In this document: piece after piece, positions 1-9,594 of the stretch
Layout: the number at the start of each line of letters is the position of its first letter
Position numbering within the stretch: position 1 is the stretch's first letter
From: Parageobacillus sp. KH3-4
Lineage (GTDB): Bacteria > Bacillota > Bacilli > Bacillales > Anoxybacillaceae
Assembly: GCF_022846435.1 (NCBI RefSeq)
Contig: NZ_AP025627.1
Coordinates: forward strand, 344,001 to 408,000
Direction: 5' to 3'
DNA length: 64,000 nucleotides
Made by a program: the position numbers and the translations under genes
The notes under the pieces: model-generated
What the model was told of the DNA's origin: nothing
The model's input: the letters and a program-made list of their open reading frames with translations, nothing else
Database searches by the model: none

Positions 1-1
1 G

Positions 2-1318
2 GGCACTTACGAAATTGCGACTGGCGTAAGCGCCAAAGAGGGCAAAAATGGTTGGGTTGAACTGAACGTCGATTTACAATCCCGCAACGGTCCGGTAGTC
101 AATGAGGATGGAAAAGTCGATTATCGGGAAATCCGGACAATTCCAGCTGTTGACAGAGGTCAAGTGATCGCGACCATTCATCCGCCTGTGCCTGGCCAAC
201 CGGGAGTAACGGTAACAAATGAATCTATTCCACCCAAACAAACTTATCCTGTAGTTCTTCGGACAGGAAAAGGAATCATAACGGTCGGCGACAAGATCGT
301 CGCGACGGAATCCGGACGCCCGCAAGTAGAACAAAGAGGACGTCTTGTAAAGGTTTCCATTATGCCAAAACTTACTCATACCGGGAATGTCGATTTATCG
401 TCCGGCAATATCCATTTTATAGGAGATGTCGAGATATTCGGCGAAGTGGAAAAAAACATGGTTGTCGAAGCAAAAGGAGACATCATTGTTCATAAGACCG
501 TCAATATGGCTTCTCTTGTTGCTTCTGGGGCGATTATTACTTATAGTAATATTATCAGTTCGGAAATTTCAGCGGGAAAACATAATATGTTAGTGGCGGA
601 ATTGGGGCATTTGCTTGGAATCATACAGCAAAACATGGAAAAAATGATCGGCGTCATCCGGCAGCTCGTCCAATCTCCTGCTTTTAAATCGAGCGACTTT
701 TCCAGAGGAGGTCTGCAGCCGTTAATTCGAATATTGCTGGAGAAAAAGTTTCAAGGCTTTCCTCCGTTAGTCAAAAAATACGTGGAGGTTGTAAGAAAAG
801 GAGAGAATTATTTAGATGATGACGTATGGAAAGAAATAGCGGTTTCTTTGACAAAACTTTTCTTATCTTTAACAAATGAAGTCATCTCTCTAGAATGGAT
901 TATGCAATTATCGCAAAAAATGAAAGAACTTCATGAAGTCAGTACGTCTCCCGTCCAACCGGATTCTTATATCTCGATTCCGAGTGCCCTCAATAGCCGA
1001 ATTTATTGCAGCGGCGATGTGTTTGTCACTGGCAAGGGATGCATTAATACTAAGATTCATGCAGGCGGTGCATTAAGAATCAATGGCGTAGTACGTGGCG
1101 GAGAAGTGTACGGAAGATTGGGAGTTGAAATTAACGAAACAGGATCGGAACGGGGAATATCCACGGTAATTGCTGTTCCGCATGACCAAAAAATTAGAAT
1201 TAATAAGGCGATGGAAGGGACAGTCCTTAAAATCGGAAACGCCAAACATACATTAAAAGAAACTAGACATCACGTGGTCGCGCGCATAGATAAGGATGAT
1301 CGGATTGTGTTCGAGTAA
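2..1318 (+). CDS. FapA (DUF342) family protein, N-terminus outside window
   Basis: The reading frame is open from base 2, so the gene enters from the left edge; the GTG at 164 is internal, not the real start. The visible 438 residues match the FapA/DUF342 family: an N-terminal region with many short beta strands and an IHPP..GQPG stretch, then a central part rich in the glycine-spaced repeats of a right-handed beta helix (for example GNVDLSSGNIHFIGDVEIFG near 394–450 and GDVFVTGKGCINTKIHAGG near 1015–1068), split by a helical segment at about 590–950. The family is linked to flagellar assembly and polymer-binding roles but its chemistry is not settled. It is followed after 17 bases by a STAS gene, suggesting one operon. 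Confidence 0.85.
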   Translation, partial: GTYEIATGVSAKEGKNGWVELNVDLQSRNGPVVNEDGKVDYREIRTIPAVDRGQVIATIHPPVPGQPGVTVTNESIPPKQTYPVVLRTGKGIITVGDKIVATESGRPQVEQRGRLVKVSIMPKLTHTGNVDLSSGNIHFIGDVEIFGEVEKNMVVEAKGDIIVHKTVNMASLVASGAIITYSNIISSEISAGKHNMLVAELGHLLGIIQQNMEKMIGVIRQLVQSPAFKSSDFSRGGLQPLIRILLEKKFQGFPPLVKKYVEVVRKGENYLDDDVWKEIAVSLTKLFLSLTNEVISLEWIMQLSQKMKELHEVSTSPVQPDSYISIPSALNSRIYCSGDVFVTGKGCINTKIHAGGALRINGVVRGGEVYGRLGVEINETGSERGISTVIAVPHDQKIRINKAMEGTVLKIGNAKHTLKETRHHVVARIDKDDRIVFE

Positions 1319-1335
1319 AAGAAGGAGAGGTTGGT

Positions 1336-1647
1336 ATGATTAAATATTCTTTGCATGAAAACGACGAATATTTAGATGTAAAATTAGTCGGAGATCTAGA
1401 TATAGACGGAACAGAGGTAATCGAAGAAGAACTGATTCCAAATATGGAAAAATACCAAATGGTCAATATCGACTTTGAAGGTGTCCAGTTTGTGGATTCA
1501 ACGGGAATGGGCTTATTAATGAATATGGTCCAAAGCCTAAAAGAAAAAGGGATAAAGGTTACGATATCGAACGTTCAACAAGATGTCATGAACGTTTTCG
1601 AAATTCTTCAACTTCCAGAAATTTTAGGAGAAGAGATTTTCGTATAA
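1336..1647 (+). CDS. STAS-domain protein, anti-sigma factor antagonist family
   Basis: A 103-residue single-domain STAS protein of the SpoIIAA/RsbV type. The key motif is VDSTGMGLL near residues 53–61; the serine in DSTG is the residue phosphorylated in this family when a partner anti-sigma kinase acts. Start ATG 1336 has a GAAGGAGAGG ribosome site just upstream. No cognate serine kinase or sigma factor is visible in the window, so its partner is unknown. It is probably co-transcribed with the DUF342 gene before it. A flagellum-linked or envelope-stress role is only inference from position. Confidence 0.85.
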   Translation: MIKYSLHENDEYLDVKLVGDLDIDGTEVIEEELIPNMEKYQMVNIDFEGVQFVDSTGMGLLMNMVQSLKEKGIKVTISNVQQDVMNVFEILQLPEILGEEIFV

Positions 1648-1795
1648 AATAATCGCTACCTCGTTGCGTTGCGAATTTGCTTGGCGTGCCCGGGATATGG
1701 ACAATTGAGTTGCTGGAATTTTTTATATCGGCGAAGTCGCTGCCAGCAATACCATAAAAGCGCGCCTCTCTCTTGCGCCTTGGCGGCAGAAACGA

Positions 1796-1839
1796 AAAAT
1801 CGGCCTTTTTTCCGCACACGCGGAAAAGGCCGATTTTTT
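1796..1839. terminator. Bidirectional intrinsic terminator
   Basis: A long inverted repeat (ATCGGCCTTTT…CCGC / GCGG…AAAAGGCCGAT) is followed by T runs on both strands. It lies between the plus-strand STAS gene and the minus-strand YknX-like gene, which converge here. The preceding 1648–1795 holds no supportable gene. Confidence 0.85.
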
Positions 1840-1851
1840 CTGGGGAGATGT

Positions 1852-3036
1852 TCAGCCATGGAACGAACGGAAAAACCCATCGAGAAAGTGTTTGACGATG
1901 TCCCATTTCGATAATTGCTTGACCGTTTCTTTTTTTGGCTTTTCCATCTCCAGCGGAACGATGACGTCCATTCCGCGTTTCATCTGTTTTGTCGGATGGG
2001 ATACGATATATTCGTTTTCGTGGAGGCCTTGTTCGATTTCTTGTTTTCCTCCACGCGCGATTCCTAGCGTCACGTTCCGTTTTTCGAGTTTTCCGTTATG
2101 AATGACATAGACGAACGATTTCGTTTTTTCCCGCCGCACCGCTTTAGCAGGAACGGTGATCGCCCCGTTCTTTTCTTTTGTCACTACCGTGACGTTTACA
2201 TGATATCCGAAAGGAAGTTGTTTTGGCTGTTCGTTCAGCTGCACAGTAAACGGATATTCGCTTTTTGCTTGGAAACTTGCTTCTTTGAGCGGAAATTTGC
2301 CGATGTCGGCAATTGTGCCGGCAAAGGATTCTTTTCCGCTCGGAACGCGGACAACCGCCGCCTGCCCGACGGCGAGTTTTTCGATTGTTCCTTCTTTCGC
2401 TTTTCCGCGAACGATGGCGGAAGGAGAAGCGATGGTGATCAACGGTTTGGACTTGTTATAGCTGATTTCTTCGACGATACCTGCCGTTTTGCTTTTCACG
2501 ACAAGTTCGTCTTTTTTCTCTGTTAATTCATTTTGTTGTTCCTCGCATTCTTTCATTTGCCATTCGAGCAGCGTTTTTTCCCGCTCCGCTTCTCTCGCTT
2601 TTTCTTCCCACTGCATTTTCATACTGTCTTCTTCGGCCGAAGAAGACAGCGTTGTATAATGATCGATATCTTTGGCAAGCTGTTCGATTTGCGCGTTTAA
2701 TTGTTCTTTTTTCAGGGCAATTCGCTGAATCTCCCGATCGACGTCTGCATCTGCGTAGCGTATCAGCGGTGTGCCGGCTTGCACTTCTTGTCCTTTTGTG
2801 ACAAGAATTTCATCGATGGCGCCGAGCTGAGGATCGTAGTAAACGAATTTTCGCTCTGCCGGCGCGGTGAAGCCGTCGGTGCGGACGGTTTCTTTGATCG
2901 TCGTTTTCTCCGGTTTTATCCGTTCATTTACATAAACCGATTTTGGAATTTTACTATGTTCATTGAACAACATATAAAAGTTCGCGCATATAAATAGTAC
3001 TATGACAAGGAATATATATCGCTTCCATCGTTTCAT
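1852..3036 (-). CDS. HlyD/RND-type periplasmic adaptor-like protein (YknX-like)
   Basis: 394 residues: an N-terminal membrane anchor (about 8–24), a biotinyl-lipoyl-like half with a GAIDEILVTKGQEVQAGTPL-type strand pair near 75–95, a long coiled-coil hairpin (about 105–180), the second lipoyl half, then beta-barrel and membrane-proximal domains. This is the architecture of adaptor subunits that couple inner membrane transporters to export, such as YknX. It begins 18 bases after the Yip1-domain gene at 3055–3714. In B. subtilis yknW, yknX, yknY and yknZ form one operon; here no ATPase or permease follows, and transcription would run into a terminator. It may work with a transporter encoded elsewhere. 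Confidence 0.82.
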   Translation of the reverse strand: MKRWKRYIFLVIVLFICANFYMLFNEHSKIPKSVYVNERIKPEKTTIKETVRTDGFTAPAERKFVYYDPQLGAIDEILVTKGQEVQAGTPLIRYADADVDREIQRIALKKEQLNAQIEQLAKDIDHYTTLSSSAEEDSMKMQWEEKAREAEREKTLLEWQMKECEEQQNELTEKKDELVVKSKTAGIVEEISYNKSKPLITIASPSAIVRGKAKEGTIEKLAVGQAAVVRVPSGKESFAGTIADIGKFPLKEASFQAKSEYPFTVQLNEQPKQLPFGYHVNVTVVTKEKNGAITVPAKAVRREKTKSFVYVIHNGKLEKRNVTLGIARGGKQEIEQGLHENEYIVSHPTKQMKRGMDVIVPLEMEKPKKETVKQLSKWDIVKHFLDGFFRSFHG

Positions 3037-3054
3037 CGCTATTCCTGCCTTTCA

Positions 3055-3714
3055 TTACGATCCGCTGAATGGAAATTCTGTGCACGCCGTGATTAGTAAA
3101 GCGAAAAAGAGGTAGACGGTGATGACGATCATCGCGACACGTTGAACCGGTTTTTCCGTCAAAGAGCGAAGAGCGATGATTTGCAGTGATATCGCCCAGA
3201 TCGAAAAGACGGAAACGGTTCGCAGCAGCGACCATATAATGGTGTGTTTCGTTATGTAAGGTCCCCACACACTAAGGGAAAATGGGGAAAAGAGGTCCTT
3301 TACTCCGAAAAATAGCTGCAACGGAAAAAGAACAATATCTTCGAGTAAGAAGATGAGCAAAGCCGGCAGCTGAATCGTTAATAGCTTTGCGAAATCAATC
3401 TCCAAAAGCAAATAATAGATGACAGAAGAGATGAACAAAAATAATATCGGAACGAATAGACCGCCCAGAGCGTGCCCGAGCGCGAACAAAAGCTGCGAGA
3501 AAGCAAATTGCTCGCTTGTGTATCGGTCGAGATGCTTTGTCAGCTCTTCCGTGCCGATGCCGAAATAAGCCCGCAGCAATGACAGAACAACGCTGGAAAA
3601 TAGTAGAATCAGAACGACGATCGTCACGTTTTTCACCCGTTCCGCCTCTTTGAGCTGGGCAAACGCGGCTTTCGGACGAACAATTTCCTTTAGCGGATTG
3701 CTTTTATACATCAT
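3055..3714 (-). CDS. Yip1-domain membrane protein (YknW-like)
   Basis: About 219 residues with five predicted membrane segments and the arrangement of Yip1-domain proteins. The start is ATG 3714, read from a GGGGGA ribosome site 7 bases upstream; an ATG at 3729 overlaps that site and is less likely. It precedes the adaptor-like gene by 18 bases and is surely co-transcribed. YknW is known to help assembly of the YknXYZ transporter, so the pairing suggests the same partner relation. The identity rests on topology and neighbour, not on a catalytic motif. Confidence 0.75.
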   Translation of the reverse strand: MMYKSNPLKEIVRPKAAFAQLKEAERVKNVTIVVLILLFSSVVLSLLRAYFGIGTEELTKHLDRYTSEQFAFSQLLFALGHALGGLFVPILFLFISSVIYYLLLEIDFAKLLTIQLPALLIFLLEDIVLFPLQLFFGVKDLFSPFSLSVWGPYITKHTIIWSLLRTVSVFSIWAISLQIIALRSLTEKPVQRVAMIVITVYLFFALLITACTEFPFSGS

Positions 3715-4062
3715 AAACAAGTCCCCCATTATGTATCAATATAGGCATAAACATATTGTAATACAAAGGTGCAGAATCTGTCATTCCCCGAGTGGTTCCT
3801 TCTTTATTTGCGCAAAGAAGCTCAGCTTTTTCTAGCTGCAGGCTGGCGTACTGCTGGTAGCCGAAGTTTGTCAGAAGGCGGATTGGAAGTATAGTAGAAA
3901 AGGAGAGTGCCGTTTAGTCGGAACTCTCCTTTTTTGTTACTACGATTCGCGTGTTTTTTATCCTGTTTGAGGTGTTGCCAAGTATATGAAAAGATCTTCG
4001 CCATGATCCTCGCGTTAGCGATTTTAAGGAATAAAACAGCTGAGACATATTTTTGGATTTTA
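3715..4062. other. Intergenic region
   Basis: About 350 bases between two minus-strand genes. It holds a terminator at 3898–3936 and the upstream region of the YknW-like gene. No further gene is supported. Confidence 0.6.
3898..3936 (-). terminator. Intrinsic terminator after the DUF6020 gene
   Basis: AAAAGGAGAGT pairs with ACTCTCCTTTT across a 13–14-base loop. Read on the minus strand it ends in a T run and lies about 130 bases after the stop of the gene at 4063–5811. Confidence 0.75.
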
Positions 4063-5811
4063 TCATTTCTGTGAAAGCTTATTTACATCGTTGCGGTACG
4101 AAATAAATGCAAATAAAAACGCGATAAAGAATACGAGTGAATTGGAATATAAGTAACGGAAATCTTGCGCCGGCAAGGCGATAAATACTGTCCCAGCGTT
4201 GAGGAGCACGGCAATCGGAAGAAGCCAAGCTTTTCGATCGTTCCGCAAAAAGGCGATAAATGTGAATAATATGATGAAGAACATATATACTGCCGGACGC
4301 CAAATAAACGGTTTGCCTGCCGTTTCTGACAATTTTAAGTATGCACCTACTATTTTGGTTATTGGCTGAGAAATTATTTCGTTTTTTAAGCCAAATTTGT
4401 TTCCGTAAAAAACGTTGGTAACGAACATGGACGTGTATCCGTCCTTCGGTTCGTTCATTTGCCAGACGAGTGAAGTTTGCTTGGCCATCGCCTCGATAAC
4501 GAGTCTAGGATTTTGCCGGCAAATTTCCCACCATGTCCGCAAGTAAGTGGAAAGATGATCTGGGAAAATCGCTTGCTTATTATAGTAGCCGGAAAATTTA
4601 ATCGGATCGGTCACGTAAGGATTGTATAATTTTTTCCATAAGTCTAATGGCATAATTTTATTGATATATTCGGCTTGTTGTTCGGTCATTTTTCCATTAT
4701 ACGTGATAACGCGGGCGATTTGCTGGGTTGGAATGCTTAATGCTTCGTTCGGATCAGACGGCGTCACTTTCAAATAGGTAAATAAAGGACCTGTTACGGC
4801 ATAATGAATGGCTACCACCAGTGAAAGGACAAGGAGCCACTGTTTCCATAGATGGCGAAACACCGCGAACAATATTATCAACGATGCTAAACAGACAACG
4901 AATCCGTTATGGCGGAAGAAAACAACTCCTAATGCTGTGACTGTAAAAAAGATCAAAGATGGAAATCGCTTCAGCCAGTTTCCATTTGTCATAATAAGCT
5001 TGCATATTAGCGTGGTAAACAGCAAAATAAACGTGCTGTATAAAATATCTTTCCAGACTGTGATGGAATAAATGCCGTTGATCGGGCTGACGGCAAATAA
5101 AATGGAAACAGTCCAAACTGCCCATTTCGGCGCCCCTGCTTTTTCTAATTCGAATAGGCAATAGCCAATAACAAGCGAAATAATGATGATTTGCGCGATT
5201 CCGATCGCGGCCGGGGAGTCCCATATGGATGTTACCAGCATGATAAAAAGCGTGTACATGACCGGATGCCAGTCATTGAATTTTCCAGTATGGGCTTGTT
5301 CCCACTGAAATATCGAATCCGCTGTCATCGCGCCGGGGAAAAAGGCGATTAAATAAAACGTCCAAACGATAAGCGAAGGGAAAGCATAGACAAAGATGTA
5401 CCCCCATTTTTTGTTCGGATTAGGACGGCTAGGGGTTACGGACAGAATCAATGAAGCAATAAATAAAGCAAGCATAAATATACTAACATAAGTTCCGATA
5501 TAAATTAGGAACTTTATAAACAGCGAGGAGTGCTGCAAATGCGTTTGTTCCCCTTTCATGCTGATGACAGCGAAAAGTGGAAACAATAGCATAAACAGCC
5601 CCGCTACCCATCGTTTGGCTCGGGAAAGAGACGCAACAAGGCGCGCTTTGTTTTGAAGCACCATATAGTAAGCGGCAAATAGAAGGAAAAATAGGACTCC
5701 CCCTTCTGCTAGGATGCTCCAATGAATGGGAGAAAAAAATAAAATAGTACATATAGTACATATGGCGCTCGCCAATGCCGCGATGGCGCTGGAAATCCAA
5801 TTTTTCAACAT
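4063..5811 (-). CDS. DUF6020-type polytopic membrane protein, possible GT-C glycosyltransferase
   Basis: 582 residues, with about 12–14 hydrophobic helices filling most of the length. Conserved-looking polar loops include FFPGAMTADSIFQWEQ, DWHPVMYTL and ITVWKDILYS in the first half and a soluble loop near 350–430. Proteins of this shape (DUF6020) are thought to be GT-C-like enzymes that use lipid-linked sugars outside the membrane, but this is inference. The start ATG 5811 has GGAGAG 9 bases upstream. A polyprenyl-phosphate GT2 and two half-size SMR transporters lie on the same strand at 9978–11694; together they could make, flip and transfer a sugar. Confidence 0.7.
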   Translation of the reverse strand: MLKNWISSAIAALASAICTICTILFFSPIHWSILAEGGVLFFLLFAAYYMVLQNKARLVASLSRAKRWVAGLFMLLFPLFAVISMKGEQTHLQHSSLFIKFLIYIGTYVSIFMLALFIASLILSVTPSRPNPNKKWGYIFVYAFPSLIVWTFYLIAFFPGAMTADSIFQWEQAHTGKFNDWHPVMYTLFIMLVTSIWDSPAAIGIAQIIIISLVIGYCLFELEKAGAPKWAVWTVSILFAVSPINGIYSITVWKDILYSTFILLFTTLICKLIMTNGNWLKRFPSLIFFTVTALGVVFFRHNGFVVCLASLIILFAVFRHLWKQWLLVLSLVVAIHYAVTGPLFTYLKVTPSDPNEALSIPTQQIARVITYNGKMTEQQAEYINKIMPLDLWKKLYNPYVTDPIKFSGYYNKQAIFPDHLSTYLRTWWEICRQNPRLVIEAMAKQTSLVWQMNEPKDGYTSMFVTNVFYGNKFGLKNEIISQPITKIVGAYLKLSETAGKPFIWRPAVYMFFIILFTFIAFLRNDRKAWLLPIAVLLNAGTVFIALPAQDFRYLYSNSLVFFIAFLFAFISYRNDVNKLSQK

Positions 5812-6405
5812 GGCATTGCACTCTCCTTTTTCAGAAGCACGACATATTGTAATTGATGAAAAGCGCGATCATCTGTCAACTTTTCAGTAAAAAGCGTTGT
5901 CGATGCAATATCATATAAATACGTGCAATGGAGGAAAAAATTCTATAGACAAGCATAACATAATAATAAAGAAGTGGGAAGAAGCCGGAAAAAAGAAGAG
6001 AAACGAATTTTGAGCAAAGACTGTTTTTATTGTTTGCCGCGTTTCTCGTTTTTGCCAGAAGCGGCAAACACAGGCTTGAAGGTTGCCCGCACAAAAACCG
6101 GAAAAAAATGAAGCGTTAATATCTAAATTACCTTTTAAAAGATATAAGCGTTTTTTTGCAGGGAAATAAATAAAAAAGAAGCCAGACGCTTGGAGAGCGA
6201 CTGGCTTACCAAACACAAAAATCTTACCGCGGTTTTATTCTACAAAATTCGACAAAATCTGTCGATAAGTAATTGTTTCTTATGGAGTAATATATTCCCA
6301 TATTATCATTATAAAGTATTTCCGGTTTGCTGGCGGTTGACATACAGTATTGCAACTATTCACGCTTTTTAACAAAACAATTGGTTGCTGCAAAAGGAAA
6401 AAAAC
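5812..6405. other. Long intergenic region with an inverted repeat
   Basis: About 590 AT-rich bases with no supportable gene. At 6031–6040 and 6061–6070 a perfect 10-base inverted repeat (TGTTTGCCGC / GCGGCAAACA) flanks a 20-base loop. Open frames here are short, lack ribosome sites and match nothing recognised. Confidence 0.5.
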
Positions 6406-6440
6406 AAAACACTCCAAAGCGAATTGCTTTGGAGTGTTTT
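6406..6440 (-). terminator. Intrinsic terminator of the glucosaminidase gene
   Basis: A perfect 15-base stem (AAAACACTCCAAAGC / GCTTTGGAGTGTTTT) with a 5-base loop lies directly after the stop of the minus-strand glucosaminidase gene. Confidence 0.9.
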
Positions 6441-6443
6441 ATT

Positions 6444-9395
6444 TCATTTATAAACCGGCACATCAAAAATAAGCGTGTATCGGTCTAACAAAGCATACAG
6501 TGAACTAATATTGGACACTTGTTTAACCGCCCAGCCAATGTCGGTTGCGTATTGATGTACACCTGGGTTGGCTGGATTCCATCTCATTTTGTATAGCGTA
6601 TCCTGCTTATACGTTGGATTGTTAATATATCGGTTGGCGATGTCCTCAGCCCCGCCGATAATCGCTGCTTCCGGAGTGAACCAGCCTTTCTTATAAGCGT
6701 ACTCGGCTCCGCAACGGACTGGGCAGCTGTCATAAGCATTCAATCCGTACATGTTATATACCACTTTTGGCGTGACTGGCTTCCCATCGACCTCGCTCAC
6801 TAACACGCCATTTGCTAATTGGGAAGTGCCGTTTCCTGTTTCAAGGAGAGCGTGTGAAATAAGGTAAATTTCATTAATGTGATATTTTTGCCCTGCTTCG
6901 ATAAATGCTTGTCCTTTTCCAGCGAGGATACCTTTGCCTGCCAAAATTTTGTCATTTAACTCGTTTAATGGTACACCAGCGCTTTCTGATAGGACAAGAA
7001 ACTGAAAATATTCTTTGCTGTCGCGGCTGAATCGGCTAGGATCGAGATAGGCTTTGACATCTTCCGGTTTTGCGTTTTTCCAAGGTCCAAACTTAATTTC
7101 ATACCAGTCTCCCACTTTTCTGATCACTTGCACGACGTCCCCGGCTTTTAACGTCCCTACGATCCAGTAGGATGTGCTTGGTCCTTCCCGGACGTTTAAC
7201 GTAGTGGCTGTGACCGTTCCGACTGTTGGAAACGTCCCCGGTTTATCAACTTTTACATAATTGGAATGTACGTAAGACGGACTGTTTCGGTATAAGTCGG
7301 TTTGTGGATTTTTTTGCATTTGAATGTTTAGCATATCATCTAGTGTTAAATTATAGGTTGTGTAACGAATAATCGGACCAATTTGGATGGCTTCTTTCCA
7401 CACATAACCGATTCGTCCGCCGATGTCGATGACGACGGAATTATTTTCCTCGCGGATGATTGGATAGCTTTCCCCTTGTTTGATGATTGCGAACTGTGTT
7501 TTTGTGTTATTTGGATCTTCGTAAACAGGCGTATCGGATTTTGCCAGAAAGTATTTGTCTATTGGCTGGAGTCCTTTATTTTCATTTTTTAGTTGAACGG
7601 AAAATGGAGGTCTTGTCGATGCTTTCCAAACATATGCGACCCCTTTTCCATATTTGATTTCATGCCAGTTTCCGTAGTCGCGCAGGCGAGGGAATATTTG
7701 CCCTTTTTCCAAGTAAGCTACGACAATTAATTTTCCTGTGCTGTTGTCATAGACAGGAAGACGGTCTTCAAGCACTTCAAAATACCGGTCTGTGCTTTTG
7801 AATGGAATCTTTACGGCACTTTTATGGACATAACCAATCCGTCCCGATACGTCGACACCATACCAATTCCCCAATTCTTTTACGACCGGATAGCTGACTC
7901 CTTTTTTAATGGAAGCGAATGGAACTAGCGCTCCAGATGAATTATCGTATACTGAAACATCAACCAACGTTGTAAAAGTTATGCCCGTTGGCGCAGCCGA
8001 ATTGGCGTTTCGGATGGAAGAACCGCTGGAAGGCTCTGTTGAACCTTTCCAAACATACGCGACTCCTTTTCCGAACTTAATTTGATGCCAGTTTCCGTAA
8101 TCTTTTATTCTTGGAAATTCTTGTCCTTTCTCCAGTGTGCCGACTTGTACGAGTTTTCCTGTGCTATTGTCATAGACAGCTAGTTGATCGACGGTGACGC
8201 GGAAGTAACGGTCAGTAGGTTTGAATTCTTTAGGGGTGATTTGTACACCGCCCTTATAGACGTAACCGATTCTTCCAGAGATTAAAACTTCGTACCAATT
8301 TTCTCCGAACTTGCGAATAACGGGATAAGTTTGTCCTTTTTTAATCGTAGCGATGTGAATAAGCGAACCAGTTGAATTGTCATATACAGGCAAATCGATC
8401 GTAGCGGTAAATACCATGCTTCCTCCCGCGTTGCTGCCTGTTTTCATCGGGCTGTTTCCGTTCGAAGGAACTGTTGCCCCTTTCCAAACGTAACCATATT
8501 TTGTGCCAAATTGAATTTGATGCCAATTCCCGTAATCTTTTATTCTTGGAAACTCTTGTCCTTTTTCTAGTGTGCCGACTTGCACGAGTTTTCCTGTGCT
8601 ATTGTCATAGATGCTTACTTGCTCGTCAGTAACGCGAAAATATTTCGTGCTCGCCGTAAATTGGGAGGATGTCGTTTCCGCTGTTGATACAGTTGATGCA
8701 ATGGAAGCCCGCGCCGCTGTTTGATTAGCGTCTTCGCTTTTAGTAATCGTTGTGGTATTTGTTTCTGGCTGTTTTGTTTTCACTTCTGCCTGGCTTGTTT
8801 CTGAGACGTTTGCCGGAGCGGCGTTTGTGGTTTTTGTTTCTTCGGTATCGACCGCTGCTTTATTGTTTGCGCCTATTACAGAAACAAACGGGGATTTTTT
8901 TATGTATCCAAGTTGGTTTCCAATAATGATTTCAAATGCATCATCAAGTTCCTGAAAGATCGGATATTGTTGTTCCGGCATTAAATATCCGATTAGTTTA
9001 CCGTTTTGCGCGTAAATGGGTGCTTTTTCTTTCGCTAGCGCGTATGAAGGTTGCGTTTTGTCTTCATATGTGTAGCTTGTTGGCGGTTCGGAAAGAACAG
9101 CATTTTGCACATCTGCATCATCAAGATAAGCAAGTTCGGTTCCCCACTGAATGTAAACGTGGTTGTTTTCCAGTTTTATAACTTTCAAAATGGTTTCTTT
9201 CGTTAATTCTCCGACTAGCTGATTCGTTTCCGCTTGTTTGACTGGCGCCGATTCGCTTGATACTTGAACGTACGTGTTTGCTGTTTCGCTAGCATTTTCT
9301 GACGTGCTGGCGGCATATGCCGGAGAAATGGCATAGGAAACTAGCAAAATTAAAATCGATAGCAAAGCTGCGAATTTTCTTGTCTGTATTCCCAT
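6444..9395 (-). CDS. Secreted SH3-repeat endo-beta-N-acetylglucosaminidase (autolysin)
   Basis: About 983 residues, exported by a signal peptide ending in SPAYAAS. After two diverged N-terminal SH3-like units comes a threonine-rich linker, six SH3-like modules in an A-B-A-B-A-B order, a canonical bacterial SH3 (ATTLNVREGPS) and a C-terminal glucosaminidase domain. That domain has HALLETGNGTSQLANG, with the glutamate in LLETGNG expected to be catalytic. The enzyme should cut the glycan strand of peptidoglycan outside the cell, and the SH3 array should hold it on the wall. The start ATG 9395 is preferred because the GTG at 9410 overlaps the AAGGAGG site, although the 13–14-base spacing is long. 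Confidence 0.88.
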   Translation of the reverse strand: MGIQTRKFAALLSILILLVSYAISPAYAASTSENASETANTYVQVSSESAPVKQAETNQLVGELTKETILKVIKLENNHVYIQWGTELAYLDDADVQNAVLSEPPTSYTYEDKTQPSYALAKEKAPIYAQNGKLIGYLMPEQQYPIFQELDDAFEIIIGNQLGYIKKSPFVSVIGANNKAAVDTEETKTTNAAPANVSETSQAEVKTKQPETNTTTITKSEDANQTAARASIASTVSTAETTSSQFTASTKYFRVTDEQVSIYDNSTGKLVQVGTLEKGQEFPRIKDYGNWHQIQFGTKYGYVWKGATVPSNGNSPMKTGSNAGGSMVFTATIDLPVYDNSTGSLIHIATIKKGQTYPVIRKFGENWYEVLISGRIGYVYKGGVQITPKEFKPTDRYFRVTVDQLAVYDNSTGKLVQVGTLEKGQEFPRIKDYGNWHQIKFGKGVAYVWKGSTEPSSGSSIRNANSAAPTGITFTTLVDVSVYDNSSGALVPFASIKKGVSYPVVKELGNWYGVDVSGRIGYVHKSAVKIPFKSTDRYFEVLEDRLPVYDNSTGKLIVVAYLEKGQIFPRLRDYGNWHEIKYGKGVAYVWKASTRPPFSVQLKNENKGLQPIDKYFLAKSDTPVYEDPNNTKTQFAIIKQGESYPIIREENNSVVIDIGGRIGYVWKEAIQIGPIIRYTTYNLTLDDMLNIQMQKNPQTDLYRNSPSYVHSNYVKVDKPGTFPTVGTVTATTLNVREGPSTSYWIVGTLKAGDVVQVIRKVGDWYEIKFGPWKNAKPEDVKAYLDPSRFSRDSKEYFQFLVLSESAGVPLNELNDKILAGKGILAGKGQAFIEAGQKYHINEIYLISHALLETGNGTSQLANGVLVSEVDGKPVTPKVVYNMYGLNAYDSCPVRCGAEYAYKKGWFTPEAAIIGGAEDIANRYINNPTYKQDTLYKMRWNPANPGVHQYATDIGWAVKQVSNISSLYALLDRYTLIFDVPVYK
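7400..8660 (-). repeat. Tandem SH3-module repeats inside the glucosaminidase gene
   Basis: Three copies of an about 410–430-base unit, each coding one A and one B module. A modules carry YDNSTGKL…LEKGQ.FPR..DYGNWH and B modules carry IKKG..YP…SGRIGYV. Copies at about 8020–8210 and 8470–8640 are nearly identical in DNA, which suggests recent duplication. Confidence 0.85.
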
Positions 9396-9594
9396 TCGCG
9401 CTTTAAACACCTCCTTAAAAAATAGTCAATACAAATTATATCATTTTTCCCAACAAGTTGACATAGTTCGATGACACTAAAAAATAGATAGAGAGATGTT
9501 TGGGATTTAATATCGGATTATATCAAAATAGAAAACGTTGGTTTCATAAATTTTGTGAAAATGCAACGAAATGGCGAATGGATGTAAGGAGAGC

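Noticed and set aside
7400-8660. Repeats as a CRISPR-like array
   Set aside because: Units are long, coding, in frame and without unique spacers.
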